Assembly (NCBI GenBank): GCA_945906905.1
Contig: CAMDSM010000003.1
Span: 1-33,170, forward strand
DNA: 33,170 nucleotides
Source: Altererythrobacter xiamenensis
GTDB lineage: Bacteria; Pseudomonadota; Alphaproteobacteria; Sphingomonadales; Sphingomonadaceae
Direction of reading: 5' to 3'
In this document: piece after piece, positions 1-9,149 of the stretch
How positions within the stretch are numbered: position 1 is the first letter of the stretch
Layout of the letters: every line of letters starts with the position of its first letter
Translations under genes and position numbers: made by a program
Notes under the pieces: generated by a model
The model's input: only the letters and a program-made list of their open reading frames with translations
Database searches by the model: none
What the model was told of the DNA's origin: nothing

Positions 1-394
1 TGACGATTTGCGGCAGGTCGAGGTGTCCTGTCACTTCACTGTAGTAGGGAAATGTCGCGTCGACAGGCACGGTGATCAGCTTCTCGTCGCCGCCTTTGTC
101 GTCTTCCATCATCAGTACGCCCACGGGGCGCACCTTGATCACCGCGCCGGGAATGATCGGCGAGCGGGTGATCACCAGCGCGTCGAGCGGATCGCCATCT
201 TCGCCCAGCGTATGCGGCACGAAGCCGTAATTGGCCGGATAGCGCATCGGCGTGTGCAGGATGCGGTCAACGAACAAGGCGCCCGAAGCCTTGTCGAACT
301 CATATTTCACCGGCTCACCGCCCATCGGAACTTCGATGATGACATTGAGGTTTTCGGGCGGATTATCGCCAACCGGAATGAATTCGATACGCAT
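1..394 (-). CDS. ppa: Inorganic pyrophosphatase, partial (C-terminus beyond window)
   Basis: Soluble family I inorganic pyrophosphatase, which hydrolyses PPi to two phosphates and so pulls biosynthetic reactions forward in the cytoplasm. The reverse strand reads MRIEFIPVGDNPPENLNVII, then YEFDKASGALFVDRIL, RYPANYGFVPHTL and the metal-binding stretch GEDGDPLDALV, all typical of the family. About 131 codons are present. Family members are usually about 175 residues, so the last quarter lies outside the window. The start is the ATG whose complement is 392-394, preceded by an AGAGGGATC ribosome-binding site. It is transcribed divergently from the flavin monooxygenase at 586. The identification is secure. 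Confidence 0.95.
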   Translation of the reverse strand, partial: MRIEFIPVGDNPPENLNVIIEVPMGGEPVKYEFDKASGALFVDRILHTPMRYPANYGFVPHTLGEDGDPLDALVITRSPIIPGAVIKVRPVGVLMMEDDKGGDEKLITVPVDATFPYYSEVTGHLDLPQIV

Positions 395-445
395 GGATGC
401 TTGATCCCTCTTTACGAGTGTAATTGGCATCCTCTCACCAATGGG

Positions 446-462
446 TTGGGCCGTTAGCCCAA
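446..462. promoter_or_regulatory. Inverted repeat in divergent ppa / monooxygenase intergenic region
   Basis: A perfect 6 bp inverted repeat, TTGGGC and GCCCAA around a 5 nt spacer, lies between the two divergent starts (394 and 586). A second, looser pair, ATTGG and CCAAT, sits just to its left at about 423-442. It could be an operator or a hairpin in either 5' leader. I see no convincing -35/-10 pair. The rest of 395-585 holds nothing else I can name except the AGGAG ribosome-binding site at 573-577. Confidence 0.3.
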
Positions 463-585
463 GAGAGCACGCAAGGCCACAGGTGAATTGCCAGCAGCGC
501 CAAAGTGAGTCATTGTAACGACCGTGACAATGGCGGCCAAGCAGAGTCGGAACGGCTCGCGGCGGTCTGGAGCAGGAGAGAGACG

Positions 586-1698
586 ATGCATGTAGGCTTG
601 GCTACCGGTTTCGGCCACCAGCGCGGCGACACCTATGATGATGCCCGGCTGGTGCGCGAGGAAGTCAACAATCTGGTGCTGGCCGAGGAGCTGGGCTTCG
701 ATTCGGTGTGGATTACCGAGCATCACTTTTCCGACTATTCGGTGTCAAACGATCCGCTGCAATTGCTCACCTGGATCGCCGCGCGCACCAGCCGCATCAA
801 GCTGGGCACGCAATGCATCATCGTGCCGTGGCACAATCCGGCGCGGCTGGCCGAATATATCATCAACCTCGATATCCTGAGTGGCGGACGGGCGATCCTG
901 GGCTTTGGCGGCGGGCTGAGCCCACAGGAATTCGCCGGGCTGGGGGTGGATCAGAACAAGGCCCGCGCGCTGTATAATGATATTCTCGACGTCCTGATCC
1001 CGGCGCTGGAAAGCGGCGTGATCGAGGGTGAGGGCGCCTATGGCAACATCCCGCGCACCGAGCTTCGCCCACGTCCGATCAAGAGCTTTGCCGGGCGCAA
1101 GTTCTGCGGATCATTGTCGGGCAGTTCGATGGTCGCGGCAGCGCGGCACGGCTTTGGCAATATGGTGCTGATGCTGCCCCAGCGCGGCCAGGAAACCCCG
1201 CCCGATCAGTATAAAGCTGTGTGGGACGAAGTGCATGGCGATGGCTCCAGCCCGCCCGCGCCGATGCTGAGCGGCAATTTCTACATTCACGAAGATGGCG
1301 ATTTTGCCGAACGACAGGGCCAGATGTATCTCGCCAATACCATGCGCGCGGCGGTGAAGAACTATTCGCTGTCCAAGCCCGGCACCTTTGCCAATGTGAA
1401 GGGCTATGAACAATATGAGCACATGATGCTTCACTCGCCGGCCGAAATTGACGCCTATTGCGAGAACTTCAGCAAAGGCGCGATCACCGGCACGCCGCAG
1501 CAGATTCTCGACCGCTTGTGGGAACTGAAAGGCATCTACAACCCGCAAGGCTTCTTCCCGCATGTCTATTTTGGCGGAATGCCGCAGGATGATTGCTTGC
1601 GCTCGATGCGCCTGTTCGCGGCCAAGGTTCTGCCCGAGTTGCAGAGCTGGGAGGCGGCGGCCAGCATTGATGATCGGTTCCTCGAAGCAGCGGAATAG
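586..1698 (+). CDS. LLM-class flavin-dependent monooxygenase (luciferase-like)
   Basis: A 370-residue bacterial luciferase-like enzyme, expected to use reduced FMN supplied by a partner reductase to oxygenate an unknown substrate. The N-terminus MHVGLATGFGHQRG, the stretch AEELGFDSVWITEHHF, SRIKLGTQCIIVPWHNPARLAEY, LDILSGGRAILGFGGG and the later ITGTPQQILDRLWEL follow the usual order of the TIM-barrel family. The ATG at 586 is chosen over an upstream in-frame GTG (505) because AGGAGAGAG sits 7-12 bases before it and family similarity begins there. It stands 38 bp ahead of hisS with no obvious functional link. The substrate cannot be told from sequence. A second family member is cut by the right edge of the window. 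Confidence 0.88.
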   Translation: MHVGLATGFGHQRGDTYDDARLVREEVNNLVLAEELGFDSVWITEHHFSDYSVSNDPLQLLTWIAARTSRIKLGTQCIIVPWHNPARLAEYIINLDILSGGRAILGFGGGLSPQEFAGLGVDQNKARALYNDILDVLIPALESGVIEGEGAYGNIPRTELRPRPIKSFAGRKFCGSLSGSSMVAAARHGFGNMVLMLPQRGQETPPDQYKAVWDEVHGDGSSPPAPMLSGNFYIHEDGDFAERQGQMYLANTMRAAVKNYSLSKPGTFANVKGYEQYEHMMLHSPAEIDAYCENFSKGAITGTPQQILDRLWELKGIYNPQGFFPHVYFGGMPQDDCLRSMRLFAAKVLPELQSWEAAASIDDRFLEAAE

Positions 1699-1711
1699 TT
1701 GCGGCTTTCGC

Positions 1712-1732
1712 AGGGGCGGACTAAACGCCCCT
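1712..1732 (+). promoter_or_regulatory. Hairpin over the hisS ribosome-binding region
   Basis: AGGGGCG (1712-1718) and CGCCCCT (1726-1732) form a perfect 7 bp G/C stem with a 7 nt loop, ending 4 bases before the hisS ATG. The only purine-rich Shine-Dalgarno candidate for hisS is the AGGGG inside the left arm, so folding would hide it. It could be a translational control hairpin, or a weak terminator-like structure behind the monooxygenase gene; no T-run follows. Confidence 0.45.
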
Positions 1733-1736
1733 CCCC

Positions 1737-2972
1737 ATGAGCAAGATTGAAACACCGCGCCCTGTTCGCGGCACGCAGGACATTTTCGGGGCCGACGCCG
1801 AAGCCTTCGCCTTTGTGGTGGAGACGTTTGAGCGCGTGCGGAAGCTCTATCGCTTTCGCCGCATCGAAATGCCGGTGTTCGAAAAAACCGAGGTGTTCGC
1901 CCGGTCGCTGGGTGAAACCACCGATGTGGTCGCCAAGGAAATGTATTCCTTCCTCGACCGGGGCGACGAATCGTTGACCCTGCGCCCCGAATTCACCGCC
2001 GGCATCGCCCGCGCCTTCATCACCGACGGCTGGCAACAACTCGCGCCGTTGAAGGTGGCGACGCACGGGCCATTGTTCCGCTACGAACGCCCGCAAAAGG
2101 GCCGCTACCGCCAGTTCCACCAGCTTGATGCCGAGGTGATTGGGGCAGGCGAGCCGCAGGCGGATGTCGAACTGCTGGCGATGGCCGATCAGCTGTTGAA
2201 AGAACTAGGCGTTTCAGATGGCGTGACCTTGCAGCTCAACACGCTGGGCGATGGCGACAGCCGCGATGCGTGGCGCGCGGCCTTGGTGGAGCATTTTGCT
2301 GGAGTGCGCGGGGTGCTGAGTGAGGATTCGCAGGAACGGCTGGAGAAAAACCCGCTGCGGATTCTCGACAGCAAGGATGCCCGCGACAAGGTCCACGTGG
2401 GCACCGCGCCGATGATCGACCAGTTTTTGAGCAGTGAGGCGCAGGATTTCTTCGGCGCGGTCACTTCGGGGCTGGATGCGGCGGGCGTGGCGTGGACGCG
2501 CAATCAGGCGCTGGTGCGTGGGCTGGATTACTACCGCCACACCGCGTTTGAATTCGTGACCGACCGGCTGGGTGCGCAGGGCACCGTGCTGGGCGGTGGG
2601 CGGTATGATGGGCTGATAGAAAGCTTGGGCGGCGCGCCGACACCTGCGGTTGGGTGGGCTGCGGGGATTGAGCGGTTGGCGATGTTGGTGGGGGATCGAC
2701 CGGAAGCACTTCTGGATGCGGTTGTTGTTGTTGAAGATGACGCCTCGTTGGCGCGGGCCATCGCAGTAACGCAAAAGCTCCGGCTCGCTGGCTGGAAAGC
2801 GGAATTGTTCGCTTCGGGCGCACCCCGCAAGCGGTTCGACAAGGCCAAGAAGGTTGCCTCACACACACTGGTCACATTCCCGGCCACCGAGCACGGCGTG
2901 ACGATGCGTGTGATGGGAGACGGTGGAGGAACCCACACCGCGATTGAGAATGCGGTCCTCTTCGACAAATGA
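1737..2972 (+). CDS. hisS: Histidine--tRNA ligase
   Basis: Class II aminoacyl-tRNA synthetase charging tRNA-His. The 411-residue protein shows [11 protein letters not shown] near the start, motif 2 at 114-129 ([16 protein letters not shown]), the histidine-specific loop [13 protein letters not shown] at 261-273, GGGRYDGL at 286-293, and motif 3 GWAAGIERL at 306-314. The C-terminal anticodon-binding domain follows from about 325. The start ATG is fixed by an in-frame TAA 15 bases upstream. Its TGA overlaps the prfA ATG (ATGA), so the two are translationally coupled. Length is slightly shorter than the roughly 420 of E. coli but complete. Confidence 0.97.
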   Translation: MSKIETPRPVRGTQDIFGADAEAFAFVVETFERVRKLYRFRRIEMPVFEKTEVFARSLGETTDVVAKEMYSFLDRGDESLTLRPEFTAGIARAFITDGWQQLAPLKVATHGPLFRYERPQKGRYRQFHQLDAEVIGAGEPQADVELLAMADQLLKELGVSDGVTLQLNTLGDGDSRDAWRAALVEHFAGVRGVLSEDSQERLEKNPLRILDSKDARDKVHVGTAPMIDQFLSSEAQDFFGAVTSGLDAAGVAWTRNQALVRGLDYYRHTAFEFVTDRLGAQGTVLGGGRYDGLIESLGGAPTPAVGWAAGIERLAMLVGDRPEALLDAVVVVEDDASLARAIAVTQKLRLAGWKAELFASGAPRKRFDKAKKVASHTLVTFPATEHGVTMRVMGDGGGTHTAIENAVLFDK

Positions 2973-4036
2973 CCATCCCCACCGAACGCCTCGCCCAGAT
3001 CACGCACCGCTTTGCTGAACTCGAAGCGCGCATGGCGTCGGGCCAGTTGGAGGGGGCAGCCTTCACTGCCGCCAGCCGCGACTATTCCGAGCTGGAACCT
3101 GTCGCCAACGCGGCCAGCCACGTGCTGGCCATGCGCGAGGAATTGGACAGCCTCACCGCCATGCTCTCCGACCCCGAGATGAAGGCGATGGTCGAAGACG
3201 AGCTGGCTCAGCTCAAGCACAGCCTCCCGCAAGCCGAGCACGCGCTCGCCATCGCCATGTTGCCGCGTGATGAGGCTGACAACCGCTCGGCCATGCTCGA
3301 AATCCGCGCGGGCACTGGCGGCGATGAGGCGGCGCTGTTCGCGGGTGATCTGCTGCGGATGTATGAGCGCTATGCTGCTTTGCAGGGCTGGAAGGTGGAA
3401 CCAGTCAGCATGAACGCCGCCGAGGTTGGGGGCTTCAAGGAAGTGGTCGCCAGCGTCACTGGCCCCAACGTGTTCCGCAAACTGAAGTTTGAAAGCGGCG
3501 TCCACCGCGTGCAGCGCGTGCCGGTCACCGAAAGCGGCGGGCGCATCCACACCTCTGCCGCCACCGTGGCGGTGCTGCCCGAGCCGACCGAGGTGGACGT
3601 GCAGATCAACGATGGTGACCTGAAGTTCGATATCTATCGTGCGAGCGGAGCGGGCGGCCAGCACGTCAACACCACCGACAGCGCGGTGCGCATCACCCAC
3701 CTGCCCACGGGCTTGGTGGTGATCTGTCAGGATGAGCGCAGCCAGCACAAGAACAAGGCCAAGGCGCTGCTGGTTTTGCGCGCGCGCCTGTACGAAAAGA
3801 TGCGCGACGAGGCCCAGGGCGAGGAAGCCGCCGCGCGCCGGGCGATGGTCGGCAGTGGCGATCGCTCCGAACGCATCCGCACCTACAATTTCCCGCAAGG
3901 CCGCGTGACCGATCACCGCATCGGCCTCACGCTCCATCGGCTTGACGAAGTGCTGGCAGGCCCGGCTCTTGGCGAAGTGATCGATGCGCTGACCGCCGAG
4001 GATGAGGCCAAGCGGCTGGCGGCTTTGGGGGAGTGA
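2969..4036 (+). CDS. prfA: Peptide chain release factor 1
   Basis: Recognises UAA and UAG stop codons and triggers peptide release on the ribosome. The 355-residue protein carries the catalytic GGQ loop at 229-231 ([16 protein letters not shown]) and a PVT tripeptide at 185-187 in [13 protein letters not shown], matching the PxT stop-codon reading motif of RF1 rather than the SPF of RF2. The GGQ glutamine is the target of PrmC, whose gene follows immediately. The ATG overlaps the hisS stop as ATGA. Length and domain order are normal, with a helical N-terminal domain to about 100. Confidence 0.97.
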   Translation: MTIPTERLAQITHRFAELEARMASGQLEGAAFTAASRDYSELEPVANAASHVLAMREELDSLTAMLSDPEMKAMVEDELAQLKHSLPQAEHALAIAMLPRDEADNRSAMLEIRAGTGGDEAALFAGDLLRMYERYAALQGWKVEPVSMNAAEVGGFKEVVASVTGPNVFRKLKFESGVHRVQRVPVTESGGRIHTSAATVAVLPEPTEVDVQINDGDLKFDIYRASGAGGQHVNTTDSAVRITHLPTGLVVICQDERSQHKNKAKALLVLRARLYEKMRDEAQGEEAAARRAMVGSGDRSERIRTYNFPQGRVTDHRIGLTLHRLDEVLAGPALGEVIDALTAEDEAKRLAALGE

Positions 4037-4037
4037 G

Positions 4038-4865
4038 TTGAAAGTCGCTGACGCCTTGCGAGAAGCTGCCGCAACGTTGGCTGCCACCAGTGACACCGCC
4101 CGCCTCGATGCCGAATTACTGCTGGCCCATGCGCTGGGGGTCACCCGTTCGGCCATGTTGCTGCATCATATGCAAGCCGAAGCTCCCGCTAGTTTCGCCG
4201 CGCTGGTCGCCCGCCGCGAGGGACATGAGCCAGTCGCCTATATCTTGGGGCATCAAGAATTTCGCGGGCTGAACTTCGCGGTCAATCCGGCCGTTCTGAT
4301 CCCGCGCGGCGATAGCGAATGCGTGGTGGAGGCGGCGCTGCAAGCCCGCCCCGATGCCGCCCGCGTGCTCGATTGCGGCACGGGTTCAGGCGCGCTGTTG
4401 CTGGCAGTGCTGCACGAATTGCCCGCCGCCAGCGGTCTGGGCGTCGATGCCTCGACCCCGGCGCTGGCAGTGGCTAGCGGCAATGCCAAGGCCCTCGGGC
4501 TGGCGGGCCGGGCGCAATTCCTGTTGCGCGACTGGACCCAACCCAACTGGACCGACCAGCTCGGCCAGTTCGACCTGATTCTCGCCAACCCGCCCTACGT
4601 CGAAGACGATGCGCCGCTCGATCCGGATGTGCGCGATTTTGAACCAGTCAGCGCCCTGTTCGCCGGGCCAGAGGGGCTGGATGATTACCGCGTGCTGATC
4701 CCGCAGCTGCCCGCGTTGCTGCGCCAAGGCGGCATGGCAGTGCTCGAAATCGGTGCGAGCCAGGCTGCGGCGGTGTCCGCCATCGCCGCTCCCAATGGCT
4801 TTACCACCAGCCTGCACCACGATCTGGCTGGCAGGCCGCGCGCGCTGGTTCTCACGCCGTGTTGA
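4038..4865 (+). CDS. prmC: Release factor glutamine methyltransferase
   Basis: N5-glutamine methyltransferase that uses SAM to methylate the GGQ glutamine of release factors 1 and 2. From the TTG at 4038 the protein is 275 residues. The SAM-binding motif VLDCGTGSG lies at 110-118 and the catalytic NPPY at 184-187 (LILANPPYVEDD), followed by EGLDDYR. The TTG start is one base beyond the prfA TGA and has GGGGGAG just upstream. The in-frame ATG at 4002 would add 12 residues read from inside prfA and has no site of its own. Placement right after its substrate's gene is the classic arrangement. Confidence 0.95.
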   Translation: MKVADALREAAATLAATSDTARLDAELLLAHALGVTRSAMLLHHMQAEAPASFAALVARREGHEPVAYILGHQEFRGLNFAVNPAVLIPRGDSECVVEAALQARPDAARVLDCGTGSGALLLAVLHELPAASGLGVDASTPALAVASGNAKALGLAGRAQFLLRDWTQPNWTDQLGQFDLILANPPYVEDDAPLDPDVRDFEPVSALFAGPEGLDDYRVLIPQLPALLRQGGMAVLEIGASQAAAVSAIAAPNGFTTSLHHDLAGRPRALVLTPC

Positions 4866-5097
4866 CATTAGCACTTGGCAAACCTTTTTCGAGTAGCTAC
4901 CCCCTATGCAGGCAAGCGGCTTGTGGCATTTCGCCAGCACCCGCGGCCTAACTCCTCAATTTGCACTTCAAGCGGCGTCCATCGTCATTTGCCTGCGCAA
5001 ACCGGAGAAGCCACAGCTGCAAAGGGTGCGCTGTGACGAGGGGTCATGCGACCAGTGCTCACCAGAATGCCGGTCCCAATGAGAAAGCGGATTTCCC
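4866..5097 (+). other. Intergenic leader of the DUF4167 gene
   Basis: This 232 bp stretch has no convincing gene. It contains TTGACA overlapping the prmC stop (4862-4867) without a good -10 at 16-18 bp, a short dyad TTTGC/GCAAA at 4988-5001, and a hairpin CACAGC/GCTGTG at 5012-5035. A short reading frame MRKRISLE (5079-5105) overlaps the DUF4167 start and may be chance. It is most likely the promoter and 5' leader of the next gene. Confidence 0.35.
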
Positions 5098-6072
5098 TTG
5101 AATAACCAACGCAATAACAACAACAGCAACAACAATAGCAACAATCGTCGGCGTGGTCGCGGCAACAGCAATCGCAGCGGAAGCGGCGGTAACGGCGGCA
5201 ATCAGGGCAACCGGATTGACAGCCGCGCGCGTGGCAATGCCCCGCAGCTGCTGGAAAAATACCGCAAGCTGGCGCAGGAAGCGCAGCTGAACGATGATCG
5301 CGTGCAGACCGAATATTTCCTGCAATTCGCCGATCACTATTTCCGCGTGATCGCCGATGGCAAAGTGAAGAGCGACGATCCGCGTCCCCCCCGCCGCGAT
5401 GGCGAGCAGAGCGGTTTTGACGGCGATTATGACGATTTTGAGCGGGAGGATGAACGTCCACGCCAGCCGCAGCAGTCGCGCCGCTATGAGCAGTCGGACG
5501 ACGATGGGGAAGGCGAACAACGCCCAGAGCAACGCCCTGAACCGCGTCAGGATTCGCGACCAGAACGGCGCCCAGAATCGCGCCCGGATTCCCGTTCGGA
5601 ACCGCGCCGTGAACAGCGCCCCGAACAACGCTCCGAACAGCGGCCTGAGCCCCGATTCGAAGCGCGCGCCGGTGCCGAAGGTTCCGAGGGTGAGGCGGAT
5701 GGCGGTGACAATCCCTTTGCCGGACAGCCGCGTGCCAAACGCAACACTCCGCGTCGTCAGCCCGCCGAACGCGCCGCTCAGCGTCCGGTAGACCACGACG
5801 AGCCGGCCGGGCTTGATCCCCAGATGCTGCCGCCTTCGATTGCCCGCGTCCGCGATGATGCCGACGAGCATGAGAGCGACAAGCCCTTGATCAACCCGCG
5901 TGCCCGCAGCCGCCCGGCACCGCGTGCGCAAGCGCCAGCCGTTAAAGCTGCCCCTGAAGTCGCCCCTGAAGTCGCCGTGACAGCTGCTGACGAAGGTGAA
6001 AAGCCGCGCCGACAGCTCAAGATGCCGCGCAGCCGCTCGGGCGATGCAGAGGAACTCGAAGTAGCAGGCTGA
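5098..6072 (+). CDS. DUF4167 domain protein with disordered RPE-repeat tail
   Basis: An alphaproteobacterial protein of unknown function, 324 residues. Residues 2-16 are almost all Asn. An RRRGRG-type basic patch follows, then the DUF4167 core at about 38-92 (RARGNAPQLLEKYRKLAQEA, then YFLQFADHYFRVI). Residues 141-190 are a run of RPEQ, RPEP and SRPD-type repeats, and the rest is acidic/basic low complexity. The basic N-terminus suggests RNA or ribosome binding, but that is inference. The start is TTG at 5098: an in-frame TGA lies 18 bases upstream and no ATG or GTG is nearby. The gene commonly follows prfA-prmC in this group, which supports a translation-linked role. Confidence 0.85.
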   Translation: MNNQRNNNNSNNNSNNRRRGRGNSNRSGSGGNGGNQGNRIDSRARGNAPQLLEKYRKLAQEAQLNDDRVQTEYFLQFADHYFRVIADGKVKSDDPRPPRRDGEQSGFDGDYDDFEREDERPRQPQQSRRYEQSDDDGEGEQRPEQRPEPRQDSRPERRPESRPDSRSEPRREQRPEQRSEQRPEPRFEARAGAEGSEGEADGGDNPFAGQPRAKRNTPRRQPAERAAQRPVDHDEPAGLDPQMLPPSIARVRDDADEHESDKPLINPRARSRPAPRAQAPAVKAAPEVAPEVAVTAADEGEKPRRQLKMPRSRSGDAEELEVAG

Positions 6073-6091
6073 GGGGGCCGATCTGGCGGCG

Positions 6092-7669
6092 ATGCTCGCT
6101 TTCCTGCCTGATCCTTCCCAACGGCCCCGCCACGCGGGCTTGCTGGCGCTGGCGCTGGGCGTGGTGGCCGCCACCGGGTTTCAGCCGTATGGAGCCTGGC
6201 CGCTGTCGCTGCTGGCCATGGGCACGTTTGCTTGTCTGCTGCCCGCCACCCGCAGCTGGAAGCAGGCGGCCTGGCTCGGCTGGCTGTTCGGGCTGGGGCA
6301 CTTCACGCTTGGCAACAGCTGGATCGCCACGGCCTTCACCTTTCAGGCCAATTTGCCTGCTGTGCTAGGCTGGGCGGCGGTGCCGATGATTGCGGCCTAT
6401 CTCGGCATCTATCCGGCGCTGGCGGCAGGCGCGGCGCGGGCGCTTGCGTCCAAGGGCCACGGGCGAGGTTTCGCCTTCGCTTTTGCCGCCTGCTGGATCG
6501 TGGCCGAATGGCTGAGAGGCTGGGTGTTTACCGGCTATCCTTGGAACCCGTTTGCGGTGGTCTTGTTGGGGCCGATGGACCGTCCGGGCCTTGCCGCACT
6601 TGCCCCGTGGACGGGCACCTATGCCTTGTCCGGGCTGGCGGTGGTGCTGAGTGCAGGCCTTGTCGCCGCGCTGCTCCAACGCCGCTTTGTGGCCGCAGGC
6701 GTGGCGGCGCTGCTGGTGACGGCGGGGATGCTGTTGCCCGTTGACGAGGGCGCTGAGGGCACGCTGGCTGTCACGTTGGTGCAGCCCGGGATTGGGCAGG
6801 AGCAGATCCACGATCCGGGGTTCTACCAGGCCAATTTCACCCGCTTGCTGACCCTCTCGTTGCCGGCTGGCGAAGTGCAGACGCGGCTGGTGCTGTGGCC
6901 TGAATCGGGCATGGCCGACTATCTGGAGGAGGGCTATCCGCAGGTCTATTATGATCGCACCACCACGCTTGGCAGCCCGCTCTATGCGCGGCATGCGATC
7001 GGGCGGGCGCTGGGCGATGGCGGGCTGTTGCTGGCGGGCGGTCAGCGGTTGGTTTTCAACGAACAGCGGCGACTGACGGGGGCCTATAACTCGGTGCTGG
7101 CGGTGGCCGATGATGGCACGCTGGGGGCCGTCTATTCCAAGGCGCATCTGGTGCCGTTTGGCGAATATGTGCCCTTGCGCGGGCTTTTGGAACCGCTTGG
7201 GCTGACCCGCTTTGTGCCCGGCGCGATTGACTTTCTGCCCGGCCCCGGCCCGCGCACGCTCGATCTCGGGGCGCATGGGCGGGCGGGCATTCAGGTGTGT
7301 TACGAGATCATCTTTTCAGGGAACGTGGTCGACCGCGCGGATCGGCCGGATTTTATCTACACCGGCTCGAACGACGGCTGGTTTGGACAGGCCGGGCCGC
7401 CGCAGCACTTTGCCCAGAGCCGGTTGCGCGCGATCGAGGAAGGGCTGCCGGTTTTGCGCGCGACTACCAACGGCATTTCGGGCGTGATCGATGCGCGCGG
7501 TGTGGTCCGCCACACGCTGCCAAGCGGGCAGGCGGGCCGGATCGACGCAACTGTTCCGCCCGCTGCCCCGCCCACCTTGTTCGCCATGTTCGGGAACATA
7601 GTATCGCTTTGCTGGGCACTGGCGTTTCTTGCGTTCGCATTTGTTGCAATGCGGCATTCGCGCCGTTAG
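6092..7669 (+). CDS. lnt: Apolipoprotein N-acyltransferase
   Basis: Inner-membrane enzyme that adds the third acyl chain to the N-terminal cysteine of lipoproteins. The 525-residue protein has a hydrophobic N-terminal half with several membrane spans (about 14-215), then a nitrilase-like periplasmic domain. The catalytic triad is visible: Glu271 in LWPESG, Lys350 in YSKAHLVPFGEY and Cys403 in QVCYEIIF. TGSNDGWFG near 424-432 and a last membrane span near 498-519 complete the family pattern. It starts 19 bp after the DUF4167 stop, so probably co-transcribed. LolA, encoded at 28743, handles the same lipoproteins later in the pathway. Confidence 0.96.
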   Translation: MLAFLPDPSQRPRHAGLLALALGVVAATGFQPYGAWPLSLLAMGTFACLLPATRSWKQAAWLGWLFGLGHFTLGNSWIATAFTFQANLPAVLGWAAVPMIAAYLGIYPALAAGAARALASKGHGRGFAFAFAACWIVAEWLRGWVFTGYPWNPFAVVLLGPMDRPGLAALAPWTGTYALSGLAVVLSAGLVAALLQRRFVAAGVAALLVTAGMLLPVDEGAEGTLAVTLVQPGIGQEQIHDPGFYQANFTRLLTLSLPAGEVQTRLVLWPESGMADYLEEGYPQVYYDRTTTLGSPLYARHAIGRALGDGGLLLAGGQRLVFNEQRRLTGAYNSVLAVADDGTLGAVYSKAHLVPFGEYVPLRGLLEPLGLTRFVPGAIDFLPGPGPRTLDLGAHGRAGIQVCYEIIFSGNVVDRADRPDFIYTGSNDGWFGQAGPPQHFAQSRLRAIEEGLPVLRATTNGISGVIDARGVVRHTLPSGQAGRIDATVPPAAPPTLFAMFGNIVSLCWALAFLAFAFVAMRHSRR

Positions 7670-7720
7670 ATCGCACTACGCATTCGTCTCTATCAACCTG
7701 TCGAAGGACCGCCGTTCGCC

Positions 7721-8926
7721 ATGCGCCAATCCTATCTCTTTACTTCCGAAAGCGTTTCCGAAGGCCATCCTGACAAGGTTTCGGACCAGATTTCCGATGC
7801 CATCGTCGATCTGTTCCTGGGGAAGGATTCCGAGGCGCGCATTGCCTGCGAGACACTGACCACCACCCAGCTGGTCGTGCTGGCTGGAGAGATCCGCTGC
7901 AAGGGCGTGTATGAGGATGGCGCTTGGGCACCGGGCGCGCAGGCCGAGATTGAGGCGGCGGTGCGCAATACCGTGCGCGAGATCGGCTATGAGCAGGACG
8001 GCTTCCACTGGGAAAAGTTCGAATTCATCAACCGCCTCCACGGCCAGTCCGCGCACATTGCCCAAGGCGTCGATGCGGGCTCCAACAAGGACGAAGGCGC
8101 GGGCGATCAAGGGATCATGTTCGGCTATGCCACCGATGAAACTCCCGATCTGATGCCGGCCACCTTGTATTACAGCCACAAGATCCTCGAACGGATGGCG
8201 GCGGATCGCCATTCGGGCGCGGCACCTTTTCTGGAGCCGGACGCCAAGAGCCAGGTGACGCTGCGCTATGAAGGCAGCCTGCCGGTGGCCGCCACCGCCG
8301 TCGTCGTCTCGACCCAGCACGCGCCGGGTTATGACACGGGCGACAACGAGGCCCAGCTTCACACCTACGTCCGCCAAGTGATCGCCGAGGTGATCCCGCC
8401 GGTGCTGCTGCGTGAAACCGAATATCACATCAACCCCACTGGCAGCTTCGAGATCGGCGGCCCCGATGGCGACGCTGGCCTGACCGGGCGCAAGATCATC
8501 GTCGACACCTATGGCGGCGCGGCCCCGCACGGCGGCGGTGCCTTCAGCGGCAAGGATCCGACCAAGGTTGATCGGTCGGCAGCCTATATCACCCGCTACC
8601 TCGCCAAGAACATTGTCGCTGCTGGCCTTGCCACCCGCTGCACGATCCAGCTGGCCTATGCCATCGGCGTATCCAAGCCGCTGTCGCTCTATGTCGACAC
8701 GCACGACACGGGCACGATTGGTGACGACAAGATCGAAGCCGCGATCATGAGCATCGCCAAGCTCGGCGGCCTGACCCCGCGCGCCATCCGCACGCATCTG
8801 GGCCTCAACAAGCCGATCTATCGCAAAAGCGCCGCCTACGGCCATTTCGGTCGCCAGCCCGAGGGGGACTTCTTCCCGTGGGAGCGGACCGATCTGGTGG
8901 CGGACCTGAAGGCAGCTCTCGCTTAG
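7721..8926 (+). CDS. metK: S-adenosylmethionine synthetase
   Basis: Makes SAM from methionine and ATP. The 401-residue sequence has GHPDK at 15-19, [13 protein letters not shown] near 125-137 (the ATP-binding GAGDQG hexapeptide) and the phosphate loop [19 protein letters not shown] near 268-286. It begins 51 bp after lnt with GAAGGA upstream. The gap is too short for the usual SAM riboswitches and I see none. The stop TAG overlaps the first bases of a palindromic repeat. SAM is the methyl donor for PrmC upstream, but co-regulation is not shown. Confidence 0.97.
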   Translation: MRQSYLFTSESVSEGHPDKVSDQISDAIVDLFLGKDSEARIACETLTTTQLVVLAGEIRCKGVYEDGAWAPGAQAEIEAAVRNTVREIGYEQDGFHWEKFEFINRLHGQSAHIAQGVDAGSNKDEGAGDQGIMFGYATDETPDLMPATLYYSHKILERMAADRHSGAAPFLEPDAKSQVTLRYEGSLPVAATAVVVSTQHAPGYDTGDNEAQLHTYVRQVIAEVIPPVLLRETEYHINPTGSFEIGGPDGDAGLTGRKIIVDTYGGAAPHGGGAFSGKDPTKVDRSAAYITRYLAKNIVAAGLATRCTIQLAYAIGVSKPLSLYVDTHDTGTIGDDKIEAAIMSIAKLGGLTPRAIRTHLGLNKPIYRKSAAYGHFGRQPEGDFFPWERTDLVADLKAALA

Positions 8927-8966
8927 AGCACTTTCCACCGCACCCGGATTGGTCGAGAAGGAGTCT
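8925..8966. repeat. Short palindromic repeat sharing 16 bp with the 22.4 kb element
   Basis: CCGGATTGGTCGAGAA at 8944-8959 is identical to 22626-22641 and to the complement of 22386-22401. Around it, AGAGC at the left end and GTCT at the right give a degenerate dyad of about 42 bp with the same outer bases (AGAGC...) as the larger element. It begins inside the metK stop codon. It is probably a solo or decayed copy of an interspersed palindromic repeat. Confidence 0.55.
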
Positions 8967-8991
8967 CAGGGCGCGTGCGTTGGCGGATTTA

Positions 8992-9073
8992 GGGTGACAC
9001 AGGTGACACCCTGTCACCCCCCCAAATCACCATATAAATGCCTATTTTTCATAGTGTTGGCCAAGGGTGACAC
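8992..9073. repeat. GGTGACA direct and inverted repeats
   Basis: GGGTGACAC occurs at 8992-9000 and 9065-9073, GGTGACACC at 9002-9010 and the complement TGTCACCCC at 9012-9020. The middle pair forms a perfect 7-3-7 dyad, GGTGACA-CCC-TGTCACC. An AT-rich segment (about 9025-9055) separates the last copy. This looks like a protein-binding cluster, but the flanking genes converge on it so no obvious promoter is served. An in-frame reading of 8949-9161 gives no recognisable protein. Confidence 0.5.
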
Positions 9074-9149
9074 TTTGGGGGTTTGGGCGCGAAACATCGC
9101 AATTATCACATTCTCTGGCGTAAGAATATTACGTCAGCGGGGTGATGAG

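Noticed and set aside
2531-4156. 541-codon minus-strand open frame
   Set aside because: Antisense to hisS, prfA and prmC, which are unmistakable. Long shadows are expected at this GC content.
5059-6174. 371-codon hydrophobic minus-strand frame
   Set aside because: Antisense to the DUF4167 gene. Its composition mirrors the Asn and Arg-Pro-Glu repeats.
7670-7720. SAM riboswitch before metK
   Set aside because: The gap is only 51 bp and no matching structure is visible.
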